Part shown: positions 35,601-47,383 of the stretch, piece after piece
How the letters are laid out: each line of letters starts with the position of its first letter
How positions within the stretch are numbered: the first letter of the stretch is position 1
NCBI RefSeq assembly: GCF_901933205.1
Contig: NC_044573.1
Span: forward strand, 64,161,993-64,225,992
Direction: 5' to 3'
Length of the DNA: 64,000 nucleotides
DNA from: Camarhynchus parvulus
Taxonomy: Eukaryota > Chordata > Aves > Passeriformes > Thraupidae
Made by a program: the position numbers and the translations under genes
The notes under the pieces: model-generated
What the model was told of the DNA's origin: nothing
Databases searched by the model: none
The model's input: only the letters and a program-made list of their open reading frames with translations

Positions 35601-36798
35601 CTATGTCAGACTCTAAAATTGTTTTCCTTCTTCTATTTGTATTAAGTTTTCAAATACAAACAGCAAGCATGCTCTTTATCCCAGGAGTTTTCACTCTAAT
35701 GGGTTGTTAATGAGCTATCAATTACTTATGCAAAAGCAAATACACACATACAAACACATATAATACTATTCCTTAGCTGAAGGTTTTCTGTGTTTAAATG
35801 TTGGGGCCTTTACCTTCCTCACTGGGTCACTAGCCCTCCATATATCTTCATCTGCAATCACTCTATTACAAGGTCTAGCATGTAACACTTCAAGGAAGGC
35901 TGTATATCTGAGGATCATGGGCTCATGCTCTAATCTTATGCAGCATTGGCAGTTCCCTGGGTAAATTGATATGTAGCACTTCTATGCTATCGAGCAGTCC
36001 CAGTGCATTAATCAATCCTCAAGCCCTCTTGTGAAGCTCACTAGCTGTTAATCTTATTTCTAGAGGCACCGGCTCCTTCTTGACTGAGGATTCTTGAATT
36101 ACAATGGCTAAAAAGCATTTCTGTTCATTCACAAGAGGACCAGAAGCTAAACTTTCTCCCATCCAGCCTTTGCCATTCACACGGTGAGGACTGATCATTG
36201 TCATGAGCTTGACCTCGTAATGAAATCAGTGACCTTGAAGGTGGCACAGGCAATACAAATCCTCTTGTTCACCCCAAGTTTAGAGGCTGTTTGCCTGACT
36301 CCTTTGATCAGCTGCCTCATGAATGAGGAGCCCCCAGCAAGACCTGCCCGAACCACTTACGTCGCTCCCTCCCATATGGCGCAGAGGAATCATTTGTGTG
36401 GCCCGGGAGGATCAGGACACAGATCACTAAGCTCAGTCCTTGGGCTGCTATGGATCCTTTTCTTTCCTCAGGCTCCTCTCCTACATTTCTCTGCATATTC
36501 CACTCCCCATTAACCCTGTAGCTGGCCCCAGGGTAGCCTCCAGCTTGGGGACCAACATCTTCCTACCACCCAACTGCCTTCCCTGGCCCATCTCCTTCAC
36601 TGCCACCTGCCAGAGCTCCCTAAGCACAGGCTGGGCTGCCTGAGCAGAGCAGCACACAGAGGTGCTGGTAGTGAAAGCAAAAAACAACAGTAAAACAGGA
36701 TAGAAAGCAATCTAAAAATGTAAAGAAATTTAAAAGTGTTGAACAGTATAGAGGAGATTTTTATTTTTAAAATGCATTGTTTTTTCCTGTCTGTGTGC

Positions 36799-36812
36799 GC
36801 ATGTATACATGC
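36799..36812. repeat. 14-bp perfect palindrome
   Basis: GCATGTATACATGC reads identically on both strands. It is short enough to occur by chance. Confidence 0.7.
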
Positions 36813-36879
36813 TCATGTGTGTGGCTCAACCATGTCCAACAAGCTTAACATGCTGGAATTATCCAGGCTGCTAAGGGTT

Positions 36880-37200
36880 AAAGTATTTATGAACTTGTCA
36901 AGAGATGGGAACATTATGCACTGTTCACAATGCTTAATTTTAACTGCCACGCTAGAGAGAATCTTTGATTACATTATCAGATTATTCTCATTGAATGTTA
37001 GCTGTTGTATTTTTTTTTTTTTGACAGCGCTATTTCTGTGTTAGAAAATATATTCCTCCTAATTGACTGGAAATGGAGGATATTAATTAGCCAGGCTTTT
37101 CATGCAGAGGATTCCAGCTGCTGGAATCCTGGGCCTGTATAGGGTTAAATGTCAGTCTAGAAGATTAATGACTTAACTGAAAACATTTTATCGCAGATAC
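36880..37200. promoter_or_regulatory. Candidate enhancer-like block with homeodomain sites
   Basis: The block has 'cctaattgactgg', 'attaattagcc' and 'gattaatgacttaa' homeodomain-type sites within about 120 bases. A hairpin at 37108-37130 (AGGATTCCAG, 3-nt spacer, CTGGAATCCT) lies among them. There is no repeat signature and no coding frame. Confidence 0.27.
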
Positions 37201-38785
37201 AGAAAATAAATCCCCTTCTCAGATAGCCACAGACCGTGCGTGCCACTGTGGAAGGGAACTGCACAAACCAATAAAACCTGACTGCTCCTGCACCAGCAAA
37301 CAGCAGCGATAAGACAAAAATCATTATGAGGATCAAAGTCACTGAGCTCCTTGCCTAGTGCTGGTGCTGCAGGGCTGAAATACGAGGTGTGCTGGCTACC
37401 TGGGGTGACATTCACCACAGAAGCTCAGAGCCTGTGTCTTCTCTTGGCTTTTTCAGCTCAGGAAAGGAGGTTTATGTGCATGAGATCCTGTCCTGCTGCA
37501 CGACCAGCTCTGAATTAAGCCTTAGGTGTCTGGTTTTTTAAATTTCCAATTTCTCCTCCATCCTTAAAAGTAAAAAAATCTTCCCATCATCTCACCTTTC
37601 CCCACATGCATTCCCTTCCTTATATGATTCAACATAGCTGGCTGTGACTATAATGAGATGCAGCCAACAGTGCACCTACTGACTGTCAGTGGCAACTATA
37701 GAACATGCAGGAGCAAAATGAACAGAAATCTCTCCTGGAGCACAAACATTTAGCAGTGACAAGAACAGTGCACTGAATATAACACAAATGTTTGGCTGCA
37801 TGAGTTTTAAGGCTTGCTTGCCCACAGGTAAGGAAATTAATCTGATGTTTAGATTAGGTTTGTGTCTACACACTGTAAGAACAGATTTAGTGGCTTTTTG
37901 GCCAGAAATGAAATCAAAGATGCTCAAACCCACAACCTTTAAAATGTTCTCTTTTCCAGGATTAAAGCCTTAAGGTTTTAGTTGTTTTACAACCAAAAAT
38001 TTGTCTTGATGAGGACAGAAAAATGATGCTCCTTCACCCACAGAAAAATGTGTCTTGGCTGGGTGGGTGACTACTCCAAAACTACTGCCTTACTGTGAAC
38101 ACTGACATGTTCAGGGGAAAAAGTATATAAAAATAAATCCTTCAGGGCAAGAAATTGCATCATCTTACATTACACTTTTAATTTTTCAATGTAAGACTGC
38201 TCTGTAATTTTGCAAAATCAGCTTTCACTAGTAGGAGCTACTTTTATTCTAGAAAGAAAAGCCCTGTACACCAGTACCATGGACATCTACAAAACACCCA
38301 CCTACTTCAAAAATATTAATCTGCAAAAATGAGGCTCTGAAGAGACAATGTGACAGTTATTTGTACAATGTGAATTCAATCCACTTGCATGACTCTTGTG
38401 GCACCATCTTACACAACCTTTCTCACTTGGTCTGCTGCAGTTTGAAATGCATGGGAGAAGGTAAGGCACTTTTTGAGCAGGAGGTCAATATTTTATTTCA
38501 TTTCATTTTTTTCTCCAATTTGTAGCCCCAGGACTTGTCTATTGCAGACTTTTCAAACCAGTTCTGAATAAAGATTTGTCTATTTTCCCCTGGCCTTTTC
38601 TTTAGCCTTATTACTACTTCTGAATACTTCAAATGCTGGTTTGGTTGCACTTGTAGATGCTGCCTCTCTTTTGGTGGGTGGAGGGTTGAGGCACTGGGAG
38701 ATGAAGGTCAGGGTCCACCTTCTTTGCCCCAAGAGGCGCCCACAATAGTAGGTTAGCTGTTCAAGACAGGGTTCCCATATACTTA

Positions 38786-39150
38786 TATCGGTGCTAAGAT
38801 GCCTGACATCTGGGAAGAATGATGTACAGAACTCCATGATATCAGAAGGCTAATTAATTAATTTATTATACTATAACCATATTATAGAATATTACACTAA
38901 CAAGAACTATCACTAACTAACTAGAAGACCTGTGACTCTCTGCCCGAGAGTCCCAACACACACGTGGATCCAATTGGTCAATGAATCCAAAACACCATCA
39001 CCAGAATCCAATCAAGCAATCACCTTGGGTAAACAATCTCCAGAACACATTCCACATGGGCACAAACACAGGAGCAGCAAATGGGATAAGAATTGTTTTG
39101 ATCATTCTTTTCTCTGCTTCTCTCTGTTCAGAGGGCATGTGAATACCACA
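38786..39150 (-). mobile_element. Solo LTR, ERVK-like, third copy of the 0.37-kb type
   Basis: A 365-bp element shares 'ctccatgatatcagaaggct', the minus-strand AATAAA (38862-38867) and 'aattgttttgatcattcttt'-type blocks with the LTRs at 14863 and 18260. The best ends are TATCGGTGCT (the expected TG would have mutated to TA) and AATACCACA. They are flanked by TACTTA (38780-38785) and TACTTC (39151-39156), a 6-bp duplication with one mismatch. It is more diverged from the other two than they are from each other. The ends are less certain than for the other copies. Confidence 0.65.
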
Positions 39151-42080
39151 TACTTCAGCTGCAGGTGCTTCAATGTCTACAATGGAGGAGGAAAAAAGGG
39201 GAAGAGCTTCAGGATCATCCCATAGAAAAAGGGGAATGTCAGATTCTTAAGAGTAGGCTTAAGAGATTGGACTTTGCAGTGATGAAGGAAAATAAAGGAA
39301 AGATGATTAAAGAACAACCAGATTCCAGCTGGTACTGCCATGTTATGGAGCTCCTGGAACAGGAGCTCTCTCTGGATGCACTGGGGAGCTCCAGGCTGGG
39401 CCATGTCAGAGGAATTTCACCTGTCCTGGTTCTGTGTATGGTTTTGGCTTCCCAAGAACAAAGCCTGTGCAAAAGACTTGCCCCAGCACACAGGCCAGCA
39501 CAGCTGCCTGCTCCTGTCACAGCTGGAGGGTCTCCTCAGTCACGTCCCACCAACAGGAGATCTGCCCTGCAATGGGCAAAGGGGCAGCAGCACCTTGTGT
39601 GGGGAGGGGTCCTGCTAGGACAACTTTGCATCCCAATTTTCCTCTACTGCTCCCTGAAGTAATGAGCTGCAGGAAGGAATTTTCTTTTTATAGAAAGTTA
39701 CACAAAGGAACTACACAAGTTCTTTGGTTCTGCCTTTGCATCCCAAAATACACAACTTTCTTCTTGATACTGTATGATCTTCAGTTACCATACAAAAATA
39801 AATTATTTGCAGGGGAATGAGGGCAAGCTGAAAACCTATTTATCATCCAACCATTATAATGTGGTTGATGATCAAACAACCTGTGAAGCTGAGATAATTT
39901 TCTTCATCTTCAAGTAGCCACTGGAAAGCCTCATTACATGCCTGAAGTTGCATTGCTTAGCAACAACATTTCAGAAATTCAAGTTATCAGCATGATCACT
40001 AATAAGACGGTAAGCTGCAAAAGAATCCTGAATAAACTAGATTCATTTGCATTTCAAAATAAATGGGAGTAAATGTCAGATTGTGTTCTGGAGTATATGA
40101 ACTCTTCTTAGCACAGATATATTGTGTGTTTGCTCAAGCATTTGTACAATAGAGACAAATGTAAAATGTTTCTAAAATTTCATAAATGCAGAATGTCTGT
40201 GGGTCCCAGATATTTTACTACTCTTCAACTTAAGCTAAAGAAGTTTGCTATTAGCAAAGCATGTTGTCAAAGTGTGGCACACAGAAGAACAATTAGAAAT
40301 GTAATTTTCCATGGTAGGACAGGAGTATGAATGAGGATAAAGATACAATTAGCATGTTGCAGTGTACAGAATGTATTTGAAGGACTGTTTGGTTTATAAA
40401 ACCATAGTTTTTGGGAACACTTTCTTAACTTTTATAGTTCCTTGGGGAGGAAATTCGTTAAATGTCATATGAAAAGTTTTCATGGTCTCTGTGTCAAAAA
40501 TGTAGACCCTTAAGAGCAGCATGGTTCACAAATCTAGAGAAAATCTGGAGTGTTTCTGTAGCTCCAGATTTCTGGTAAAACAAACAGAAAACAGATTTGT
40601 GGGAGTGCTCAGTAAAAGTGAAGTGAACAATAGCCCAAGACTATCAGTGATTTGTTGCCTTTATCTGACCTGGTCACAATATTGATCAACAACCAAGAGC
40701 AAAAGTACCAGTCAGTGACCATAAAGCACTTGGTTTGAACTTTTTCTAATTCTGACTCCAGAGAATTGATCTTGAAACACTACTTTCATTTATTCACTCA
40801 CGGAAACAGTATTTGGGGGAGAAACCCTGTTTATTGCTGTTCCTTTCCAGACAAGCCTCACCTTGAGGGCAGAGGGAGACATTGTCTTAGCTCCTTGTAG
40901 TTAGTGGGCTCCTTCTCTGAATATTCATCATGGGCATGGATATTCAGGCACTTTCAGAAAGATGCCACATCCCACCAGTGTAAAACTCTTCGGCTGCAGA
41001 CAAAGCCTCCCAGCCAGCTTTGACTCACTGCTTCAAAAGTCTGAACTAGAGGAGATGATTTTTTTTTTCCTAAGAACACCCCTTGGTTTGGACAAAAAAA
41101 GTTAGATATTAGAGCTAGATATTTTCTTCTCCACTTTCTCCCAAGAAAAGAGCAAGGCTCATGCTCCAGGATTTCTTTTAGTATTAGTTGCCAGCAAAGG
41201 AGGACAAACTCCAAGCCAAGTTTTCTCTAGTCCAGAGGTCATTCAGTGGGAGAGCGCTTTCCCTGCAAGGAAAGAACATGTATCCAAATGACAGGCAAAC
41301 ATATCTGAAGGAGAGAAAAAGAGCTTGATCTTGCAAAAAAGACAGAGGTGAGGCTGTTTGGATACTCAAGAATATGAGGATGCATAGCTCTAATGCCACA
41401 CTTCTTTAAAGACTGTTTTGAAAACATTTTTTGTACAGAATTATTGGTTTGCTGTAGTATTCAGATCTTTTCCAATCTAAAGACCTAATATACTGCTATT
41501 TCATCCTGTAAGTAGATATTATTTTAATTTTGTATTTTAAGAAAGAAAATAAATGTGAAGTGGTATTCTACTTTACTTCAAAGCCTAACATTGGAAATAG
41601 TTTTGAAAGTGCTATAATTTTGAAAACTGTGAAACCTTTTGTATTTTGCACCCACATACAGCACTTCTGGCCTACAAAATAAGGTAAGAATGGAAAATAG
41701 CTCATTCTAAGCTTCAGTCATGTTTAATGCTAAAAATAAAACATGTGGACAACCTTATAATTCTTATAAATAATGATTCTAGGGTCCAGAGCAATAAATT
41801 TGAAAACTGTAGTTTATGATAATGTATTCTGCAGTGACAGTAGAAAAATAGGTCATCATTTTGAAAAGGAGAGAAGCTATCTGTCATGTTGAACACAGTA
41901 ACAGGAAATTTGAAAAAGTTTCAGAGACAGCTAGTCCAAGATATTGCTCCTGTGACCCCCATATCCCCCAGCACAATCATGAGTGAAGAGTTTGTGGTCT
42001 TCACCATGCAGGCAGTTACCGCACCTGTCCATCTCAAGGCTTCTTATATCTGGTGTTAAGAATCAATCTATCTGGGTGCC
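39151..42080. other. Intergenic, no gene seen
   Basis: Open frames at 39.2-39.8 kb exist on both strands and overlap, with no recognisable product. A short hairpin sits at 39348-39368 (GAGCTCCTG, 3-nt spacer, CAGGAGCTC). The last 130 bases before 42083 could be internal retroviral leader next to the LTR, but I cannot show it. Confidence 0.5.
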
Positions 42081-42082
42081 AT

Positions 42083-43052
42083 TGAGCAAACCACAAAAAT
42101 TTTGCTGTAAAATGTTGTCATCTTACTGCAAAGCTCCCATGCCTTCTCGGTGATTTCTCATGGGCACCTCCTCACAGCACAATAACAAACCCCAACTCTA
42201 TCCTCAACTAGCTAACCCACTCTTTTGTAGCACTCTTCTTCTTATTGGACACAGCTGTGGCCTATTAAGGGCAGGCCTGTTCCTAATCTTTGGTGATTAG
42301 TTGTTGAAGATTGCATGCAAGATGTTTTCCATTACCATCTGTATGGCTGATTACCTTGTCAAGTGAGCAGTTTGCCTTATCTCTCTCTTTGAATGACCAC
42401 ATTCACACCTTCCTCGGGAGGGGACCTCTGCTGATAACAGGCTATTGAATATCAGTGCATGACTGATAAGAACTATAACATCCCATTGTGAGATGCTCCG
42501 CCCAGAGGGAGGAGCCAAGCATTGCTACCCTGATATACGCTGAGGTTCTGGAACACCAGCTAGGCTTTTCTCCACTGGATTCCCTGGAGGAGCAGCAGCT
42601 GCCTTTTCCTCCTGGATCTTCAGAGGAAGACTACATCCTTCTCTACAGATCCTCCTTGCTCCAGCAGAACCACACCTGATACTTCAGAAGACTGCAGCCA
42701 CATTTTCAATCGGACTGCCACCAACACCCTGACCCACAGGGTGTCAGGTTGAGTTCTAACTCTGTCAGTGTTGTTCTAATGGACTGCATTGTTTATTTTA
42801 TTCTTTTTATTTCTTCCCTATTAAAGAACTGTTATTTCCTGCTCCCATATTTTTGCCTGAGAGCCCTTTTATTTAAAATTATAGCAATTTGGAGGGGTGG
42901 GGAGGGTTTACATTCTCCATTTCAGGGGAGGCTCCTGCCTTCCTTAGCAGACTCCTGTCTTTCCAAACCAAGACATCAGTGCAGCTGCAACTCCTCAGGG
43001 GTGAGATTACCTTCTGCACTATCTTTATTTTCTTACATTCTATCCCTCCACA
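42083..43052 (-). mobile_element. Outer LTR of a songbird-type ERV, split by a younger LTR
   Basis: Read on the minus strand, the element starts TGTGGAGGGATAG at 43052 and ends GTTTGCTCA at 42083. It is interrupted at 42302-42975 by another LTR, so the uninterrupted length is about 290 bp. The copy at 56594-56861 has the same blocks in the same order: 'gcagctgcaactcctcag', 'ggtgattag/g', 'attggacacagctgtggcct' and 'ggtgatttctcatgggca'. Its TATA-type box is mutated here to TACAAAAG (42222-42229). Just past the 42083 end the minus strand reads TGGCACCCAGATAG, which could be a primer site and would suggest leftover internal sequence, but this is weak. Confidence 0.8.
42302..42975 (+). mobile_element. 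Solo LTR nested inside the outer LTR
   Basis: A 674-bp element begins TGTTGAAGAT and ends CCAAGACA, flanked by TTAGT (42297-42301) and TCAGT (42976-42980), a 5-bp target duplication with one change. The related outer LTR at 56.6 kb is uninterrupted and has TTGGT at the same point, the pre-insertion site. The element contains 'tgagatgctccgcccagagg' and, near its end, 'tatttttgcctgagagccct', blocks I recall from songbird ERVL-type LTRs. A 5-bp duplication fits that class. The plus-strand frame at 42488-42679 lies inside the LTR and is not a gene. No internal region is present. Confidence 0.85.
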
Positions 43053-44439
43053 GTAAAAACAAAAAGGCAAAAAAGGAGGATAAAAATGAAACAAATGAAA
43101 TATGCTTAAAGAACAGGAGTGACTGTCCTTAGCTGTGTGAAAGGCATGGTCAGCTGCATGTTCCTGCAAGTACAAACTATCACAGAGCAGTAAATAATTT
43201 TTTATCTTTACCCACTTAAACACAGTTTCCCCCATAGGTTTAATCTGCCATTTTTTGGGCATGTAATTAACACTTCAGTGGCAGGCTCCAAAAAAACCTG
43301 TGGGTTACAGGGAAAGGTAAAGGGAAAGGTATGTTCAATCTGCACCTCTCTACTAGCACTAGGTGAAGGCGGCCAAGTCTCTGGCAGAATCTGCTTTTAC
43401 CTTTGTTTTCAAATCTCAGGAATACAATCACCTCTGCAGGTTTAGGGAGTGGAGGGAGGTTCAGTTCCACACAACTAGGGCAGGATGCTGAGTCTGTGCT
43501 TTAATAAATATTTGACATAAATATTTTTCCAGCCAGACAAAAGCAAAGTTTTCTCCACCTAATTTGCTTTCCAAGTTGTCAGTGTCTGATTTAGTGTAGT
43601 CTGATGCCTAATTTTTTCTTTGATAATTGATGTATATGTCTTGTCCATTTTATCATTAAGTTACAAAAGAGGAATTCACTAAATCTCATTTTATTATACT
43701 TTTGTTTTACTGTTTTCCCCTTCCACACCCCTTTTCAGCAGGCAAAATGATCCTCAGATGTTTCTGAAAGTGCACTGCTTATTCAGTATCTCAGGAATAG
43801 TCTGCTTCTGCACTGATCTCTGCATAAACTCACACTAACTAGCTTCCAGCAGCAAATTTAAGAAGTTTGTTGAAAATCTTGAATTTCAACACCAATCTTG
43901 AAATAAAAAGGTTAGTAACAAAGTCAAGTAATAACCATTTGTTACAAAAGTAGGTAAATGGATTTGTCTTTAGCTGACTTTACATCAAATACATGCCTAT
44001 AAAAGGTACAATAATAAATGTGCATCATAGAAATTGTTCTTGAAACATGGTAAAGGACACTTCTGACCAGAAAGGAGGGGCCTCTGCTCACCAACAGTGA
44101 ATATCTAAAGGCTGGTTGTCTCAGTCAGTACTTGGGACTTTCCTTGTGTGCAGCCTTGAGCAAAAAGCATTTCCAGAGGACAATTCCCCACCCTAATCCT
44201 GGCTATTTCTTTTCTGTAGCAGCAGTGTCTGCATTCCTCCTTGAAAAGAAATGGCTGATGTCTGTTTCATTCATTCCATGAGCTCCTTCTGGGTAAAGGC
44301 TTGTATTGAGAGTCCGAAAATATTCTCACAAAGCTCGCCTGGGAGGAATTCTGATCAAATTTATGGAGGTGATATTGCTGAAAAGAGAGGCCCATCATAC
44401 AGTGGGATTGAGCTATGCCTGAGTTATGCTCTTGGTTAA

Positions 44440-44525
44440 CCCTGGGGGTACTGGTGGATGAAGGGCTGGACATGACCTGGCAATGTGCACTCACATTTCC
44501 TCCAAGAGGGAAAACAGGCAGCTGC
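44440..44525 (+). mobile_element. Short CR1 fragment
   Basis: 'ctggtggatgaagggctgga' and 'catgacctggcaatgtgcac' match the CR1 segment also seen at 17.86 kb ('gtggatgagaggctggacac', 'gactgggcaatgggcactt'). It is less than 100 bp, with ends undetermined. Confidence 0.65.
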
Positions 44526-44849
44526 ACTGGGTCTTTTATAATGGGAAAACCCAAAGGACGAAGGAATTGGAGGAAAGAAACCCCTGAGAGCTGATCTGTC
44601 AGAGATTTCTATGTTCTCTCAGCCTAGCAGTGGGAAGGAAACAGGACTTAATAAGTTTGGGAATTTCCTAACCCCAGGGAGTAGAAGCAGCCTATTTGGC
44701 ATTATGGATTTATAGATATATAGATAGTATTTTTCACAGTTGCAAAATAGAAATTGTGAGATTTCAAACTTCTCAGTATCTGGCCTTCAGATATTCTATA
44801 GGAGCAGAATTCATTCCAACTTTTATTAGTTCAGCTTTACTCAGATCTA

Positions 44850-44881
44850 TTTAAATAGTATTTAAATCAATACTATTTAAA
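44850..44881. repeat. AT-rich inverted repeat, 13-bp arms
   Basis: TTTAAATAGTATT (44850-44862) and AATACTATTTAAA (44869-44881) are exact reverse complements separated by six bases. It could form a hairpin. A miniature transposon terminus is possible but unsupported. Confidence 0.8.
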
Positions 44882-46777
44882 AGTTAAGTTTTAAAAATGT
44901 TTCTTTATATGTTATAGAATAGAACATGGATATCATAATATTAGCATAAAAATAAATATTTACTACTTTACATCATCTCAGTTAGATTGGGAGTGTGTAT
45001 ACTTAAGTATGGAACTGGGCAGCTGAGACCAGATATAAAAATCCATCTGGATTTGGAGGAAGTTGTTATCAGTACCCAAAGAGCTTAACAGAGAATTACC
45101 CCATATTTTTCTTTCAAAAGCTATACTAGACTGCTCTAAGGTGGACCTGAAGAGAGCAAGCTGCTAATAATTTTCATTTCAACTGTTTTCTCATGGCTAT
45201 CTTGTGGTCTGACTAATAGGGCCCCCAGGGATTTGGAGGTTACTGCATGGATTTCCCACACAATATATGGTATGGGTTTGATTTTTTCCAGAGTGCAGAT
45301 GGTTTTAGTTGTTAATCTCTGCAAATTCCTGCTGACCTCTTGTACATGCATGGTTCTCTCCTGAGGAGGTGGTTCAATCTGCCTTGTCTGTCATTCCTCT
45401 TGCAGCACTTGGAAAATGTTTTAATCCATTCTGGAAATCTACTGTTAGTGATGGGCTCAATCTCAAGAAAATAAGGATCTCCCCCTTGTTTTCTTGTGTT
45501 TTTTTCCAGGAAATGCAGTTTCTGGCTAGTAAGGATATTAAAGGTTGTGGGGGGAGATGGTGTAGGGCACAAAATTACTTCAGAAAATGTCTAGTTCCTA
45601 CTTTGTCTGTTTCACAAATAAACTATACTTTTTCACTTATCTTTTACCATAGACTAAAATTCACTGTTTCTGTATCATTTCTAGACATACTCTTGGGGAG
45701 CAGGGGGAGGGAGTGTACTTCCATTTCCTCACAAGAAGATATTTTAAGCCTTTTGCTACAAAATTACTATTCAGGTAGTTCCCCAGGAGCAATGTCTATC
45801 TTCCCGTATTCCCTAGACACGGACAACCTTTTACCATTTCACATGGGAGACTCTTGAGCTCCATCTTCTGGAAAATGCGGGACAAACTTGTTTTTCCAGG
45901 CTGGTTCCCGTGAAAGCTGGGCGGGTTTGGGGCAGTGGCCAGCAGAGCACTGCAGGGCAGATGTGCCCAGGCTCCCAGCCAAGGCAAACACCCCCCTTGC
46001 CCCTCCTTTTCCTGCAGAGAAGGAGAACCAAAGCTTTTGCAGGACATTTGGAAAATAAGGGTACATTTCCAAGGCAAGTAGCACCCAACAGATGCCAAAG
46101 GGCAAAAAGCCATTGTGATTATTTTGATATTAACAGCTGTGTCATGCTGGGTGGAAGTGGCCTTGCATACACATTAAGCTCAGTTTGAACATCGTCATGA
46201 GCATGTTTCACCAAGCCAAGTGTGAGCACACATAAATACCTTTAATGCTGCTTCTCAGCCTCTGGGATGCTTTCTGGGTTTTGGCTTCCTTGAGGTACAG
46301 GTGATTTAAGCACTCCTGGCTGGCACTGACAGGCTGTTTCTCTTTGTTACCGGAGAGGCTGAATCAACACTTCCCATTCTGCTCTCACCTTGATCTCCCT
46401 TACTTAGCAACCCAGCTTTTTGTGCTGATTTCAAAGCCACACTGGCAATTGTAAGAATTTCCCTTTGTTTCTTCTGGACTGCTTCTCCCAGGCCAAAATG
46501 AATGCAGCCTCCCTCCAAGCCTGCCCTGAAATACCTCACAGACTAGCAATCCGGGCTGGAATGCTGCCAGGAGCTCTGCCACAGCCTGCTCCCCCAGGGG
46601 CTGCTGCTCCAAGGGGAAGGATGGGGATCCTGAACTGGGGATCCATCCTCCAGTTGGCTGTTCAAGAAGTTTTTGCTGATTGTGTCTCAGAAAGGGATGT
46701 TGAAGCAGGACTGTCCTCCTCATGCATGTGAGGGCCAGGGTGTGGAGCCAGCCCCCAGGGATTCTTGAGCATCTGAG

Positions 46778-46789
46778 CGTTGGGCGCCA
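46778..46789 (-). other. Retroviral primer-binding site, tRNA-Lys type
   Basis: The minus strand reads TGGCGCCCAACG, the start of the primer site complementary to the 3' end of tRNA-Lys used by betaretrovirus-like (ERVK) elements. It directly follows the LTR at 46790-47383 in the minus orientation, exactly where a primer site belongs. Confidence 0.8.
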
Positions 46790-47383
46790 ATATATTGGAA
46801 TTAAATCCCAATATAGCCGGATGGAACGTGCCTGGGCTCGTCTGGCCCTTGCTGCTTGACCAAGGGTGGCAGCTGTGGTGGTTTCACCTCAGAGACACCT
46901 TTGGCTAGCCGGGTGCTGCAGCTGGGCGCTTGGGACAAGTCCAGGCAAGCAGGAGCTCAGGCTTACCTCTGGTGGGGAAGCTTCAAGGCAAGGTGAAGGA
47001 AAGTAATCAGTTCTGATGGAGGGTTTCGATCCAGAGCTTTATTCCTGGCACACAGGCCTCTGAATGCAGCAACTGCTCCAACAGAAGTCCCAGACTGCGT
47101 GGTTGCTGTGTCTTTTAACCAGAGGGAGAGGGAGAGGGGGAGGGATCCCACCAACCAGGTAAGGGGGGAAGTCTTAGGGGACGAATGACATCTGGATGGC
47201 CCAGTGTCCCCCAGGGCTGAGAGGCATCTTTTGAACTCTGCCAATCACTCGATGCCCTTGCTGGAATGCCAGGATTGACAGACAGCGCTCAGCAGGGGTC
47301 AGGGTGGGGAAAGGAGTGGTGGCTGGCGGACCTGGGGAAGGAACCAGGAAAACTGAGGCAAGCTATGACATCACATCGCAACA
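46790..47383 (-). mobile_element. ERVK-type 5' LTR with leader remnant
   Basis: On the minus strand the order of signals is LTR start (best TGTTGCGATG at 47383, alternatively TGTCAATCC at 47280), a TATA-like GGTTAAAAGA near 47115, AATAAA at 47038-47043, the LTR end near 46790, and then the tRNA-Lys primer site. This is the canonical retroviral layout. Leader-like sequence may continue left to about 46735 and perhaps beyond. I see no gag, pol or env reading frame and no second LTR in the expected place, so the provirus is truncated. Start and family are recognition-based. Confidence 0.75.

Larger units (their letters stand above)
31246..38785. other. Intergenic, no gene seen
   Basis: There is no transposon or exon I can support here. 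The stretch includes a 25-bp imperfect tandem duplication at 31743-31792, two enhancer-like blocks and one hairpin, all listed separately, and a very AT-rich quiet zone at about 33.9-34.7 kb. Confidence 0.55.
43053..46735. other. Intergenic, no gene seen
   Basis: Mostly non-repetitive. It holds a small CR1 piece at 44.4 kb, an AT-rich hairpin at 44850 and a repeat-free block at about 46085-46260 that might be conserved. The 162-residue plus-strand frame at 45369-45857 has no recognisable domain and overlaps minus-strand frames of similar length, so I do not call it. Confidence 0.5.

Noticed and set aside
42488..42679. 63-residue plus-strand frame
   Set aside because: Lies wholly inside the nested LTR, which is non-coding.
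45369..45857. 162-residue plus-strand frame
   Set aside because: No known domain, no splice context, and minus-strand frames overlap part of it. It fits chance.
46400..46723. 107-residue minus-strand frame next to the ERVK leader, considered as a gag start
   Set aside because: No retroviral matrix or capsid feature could be recognised. Left as unexplained sequence.
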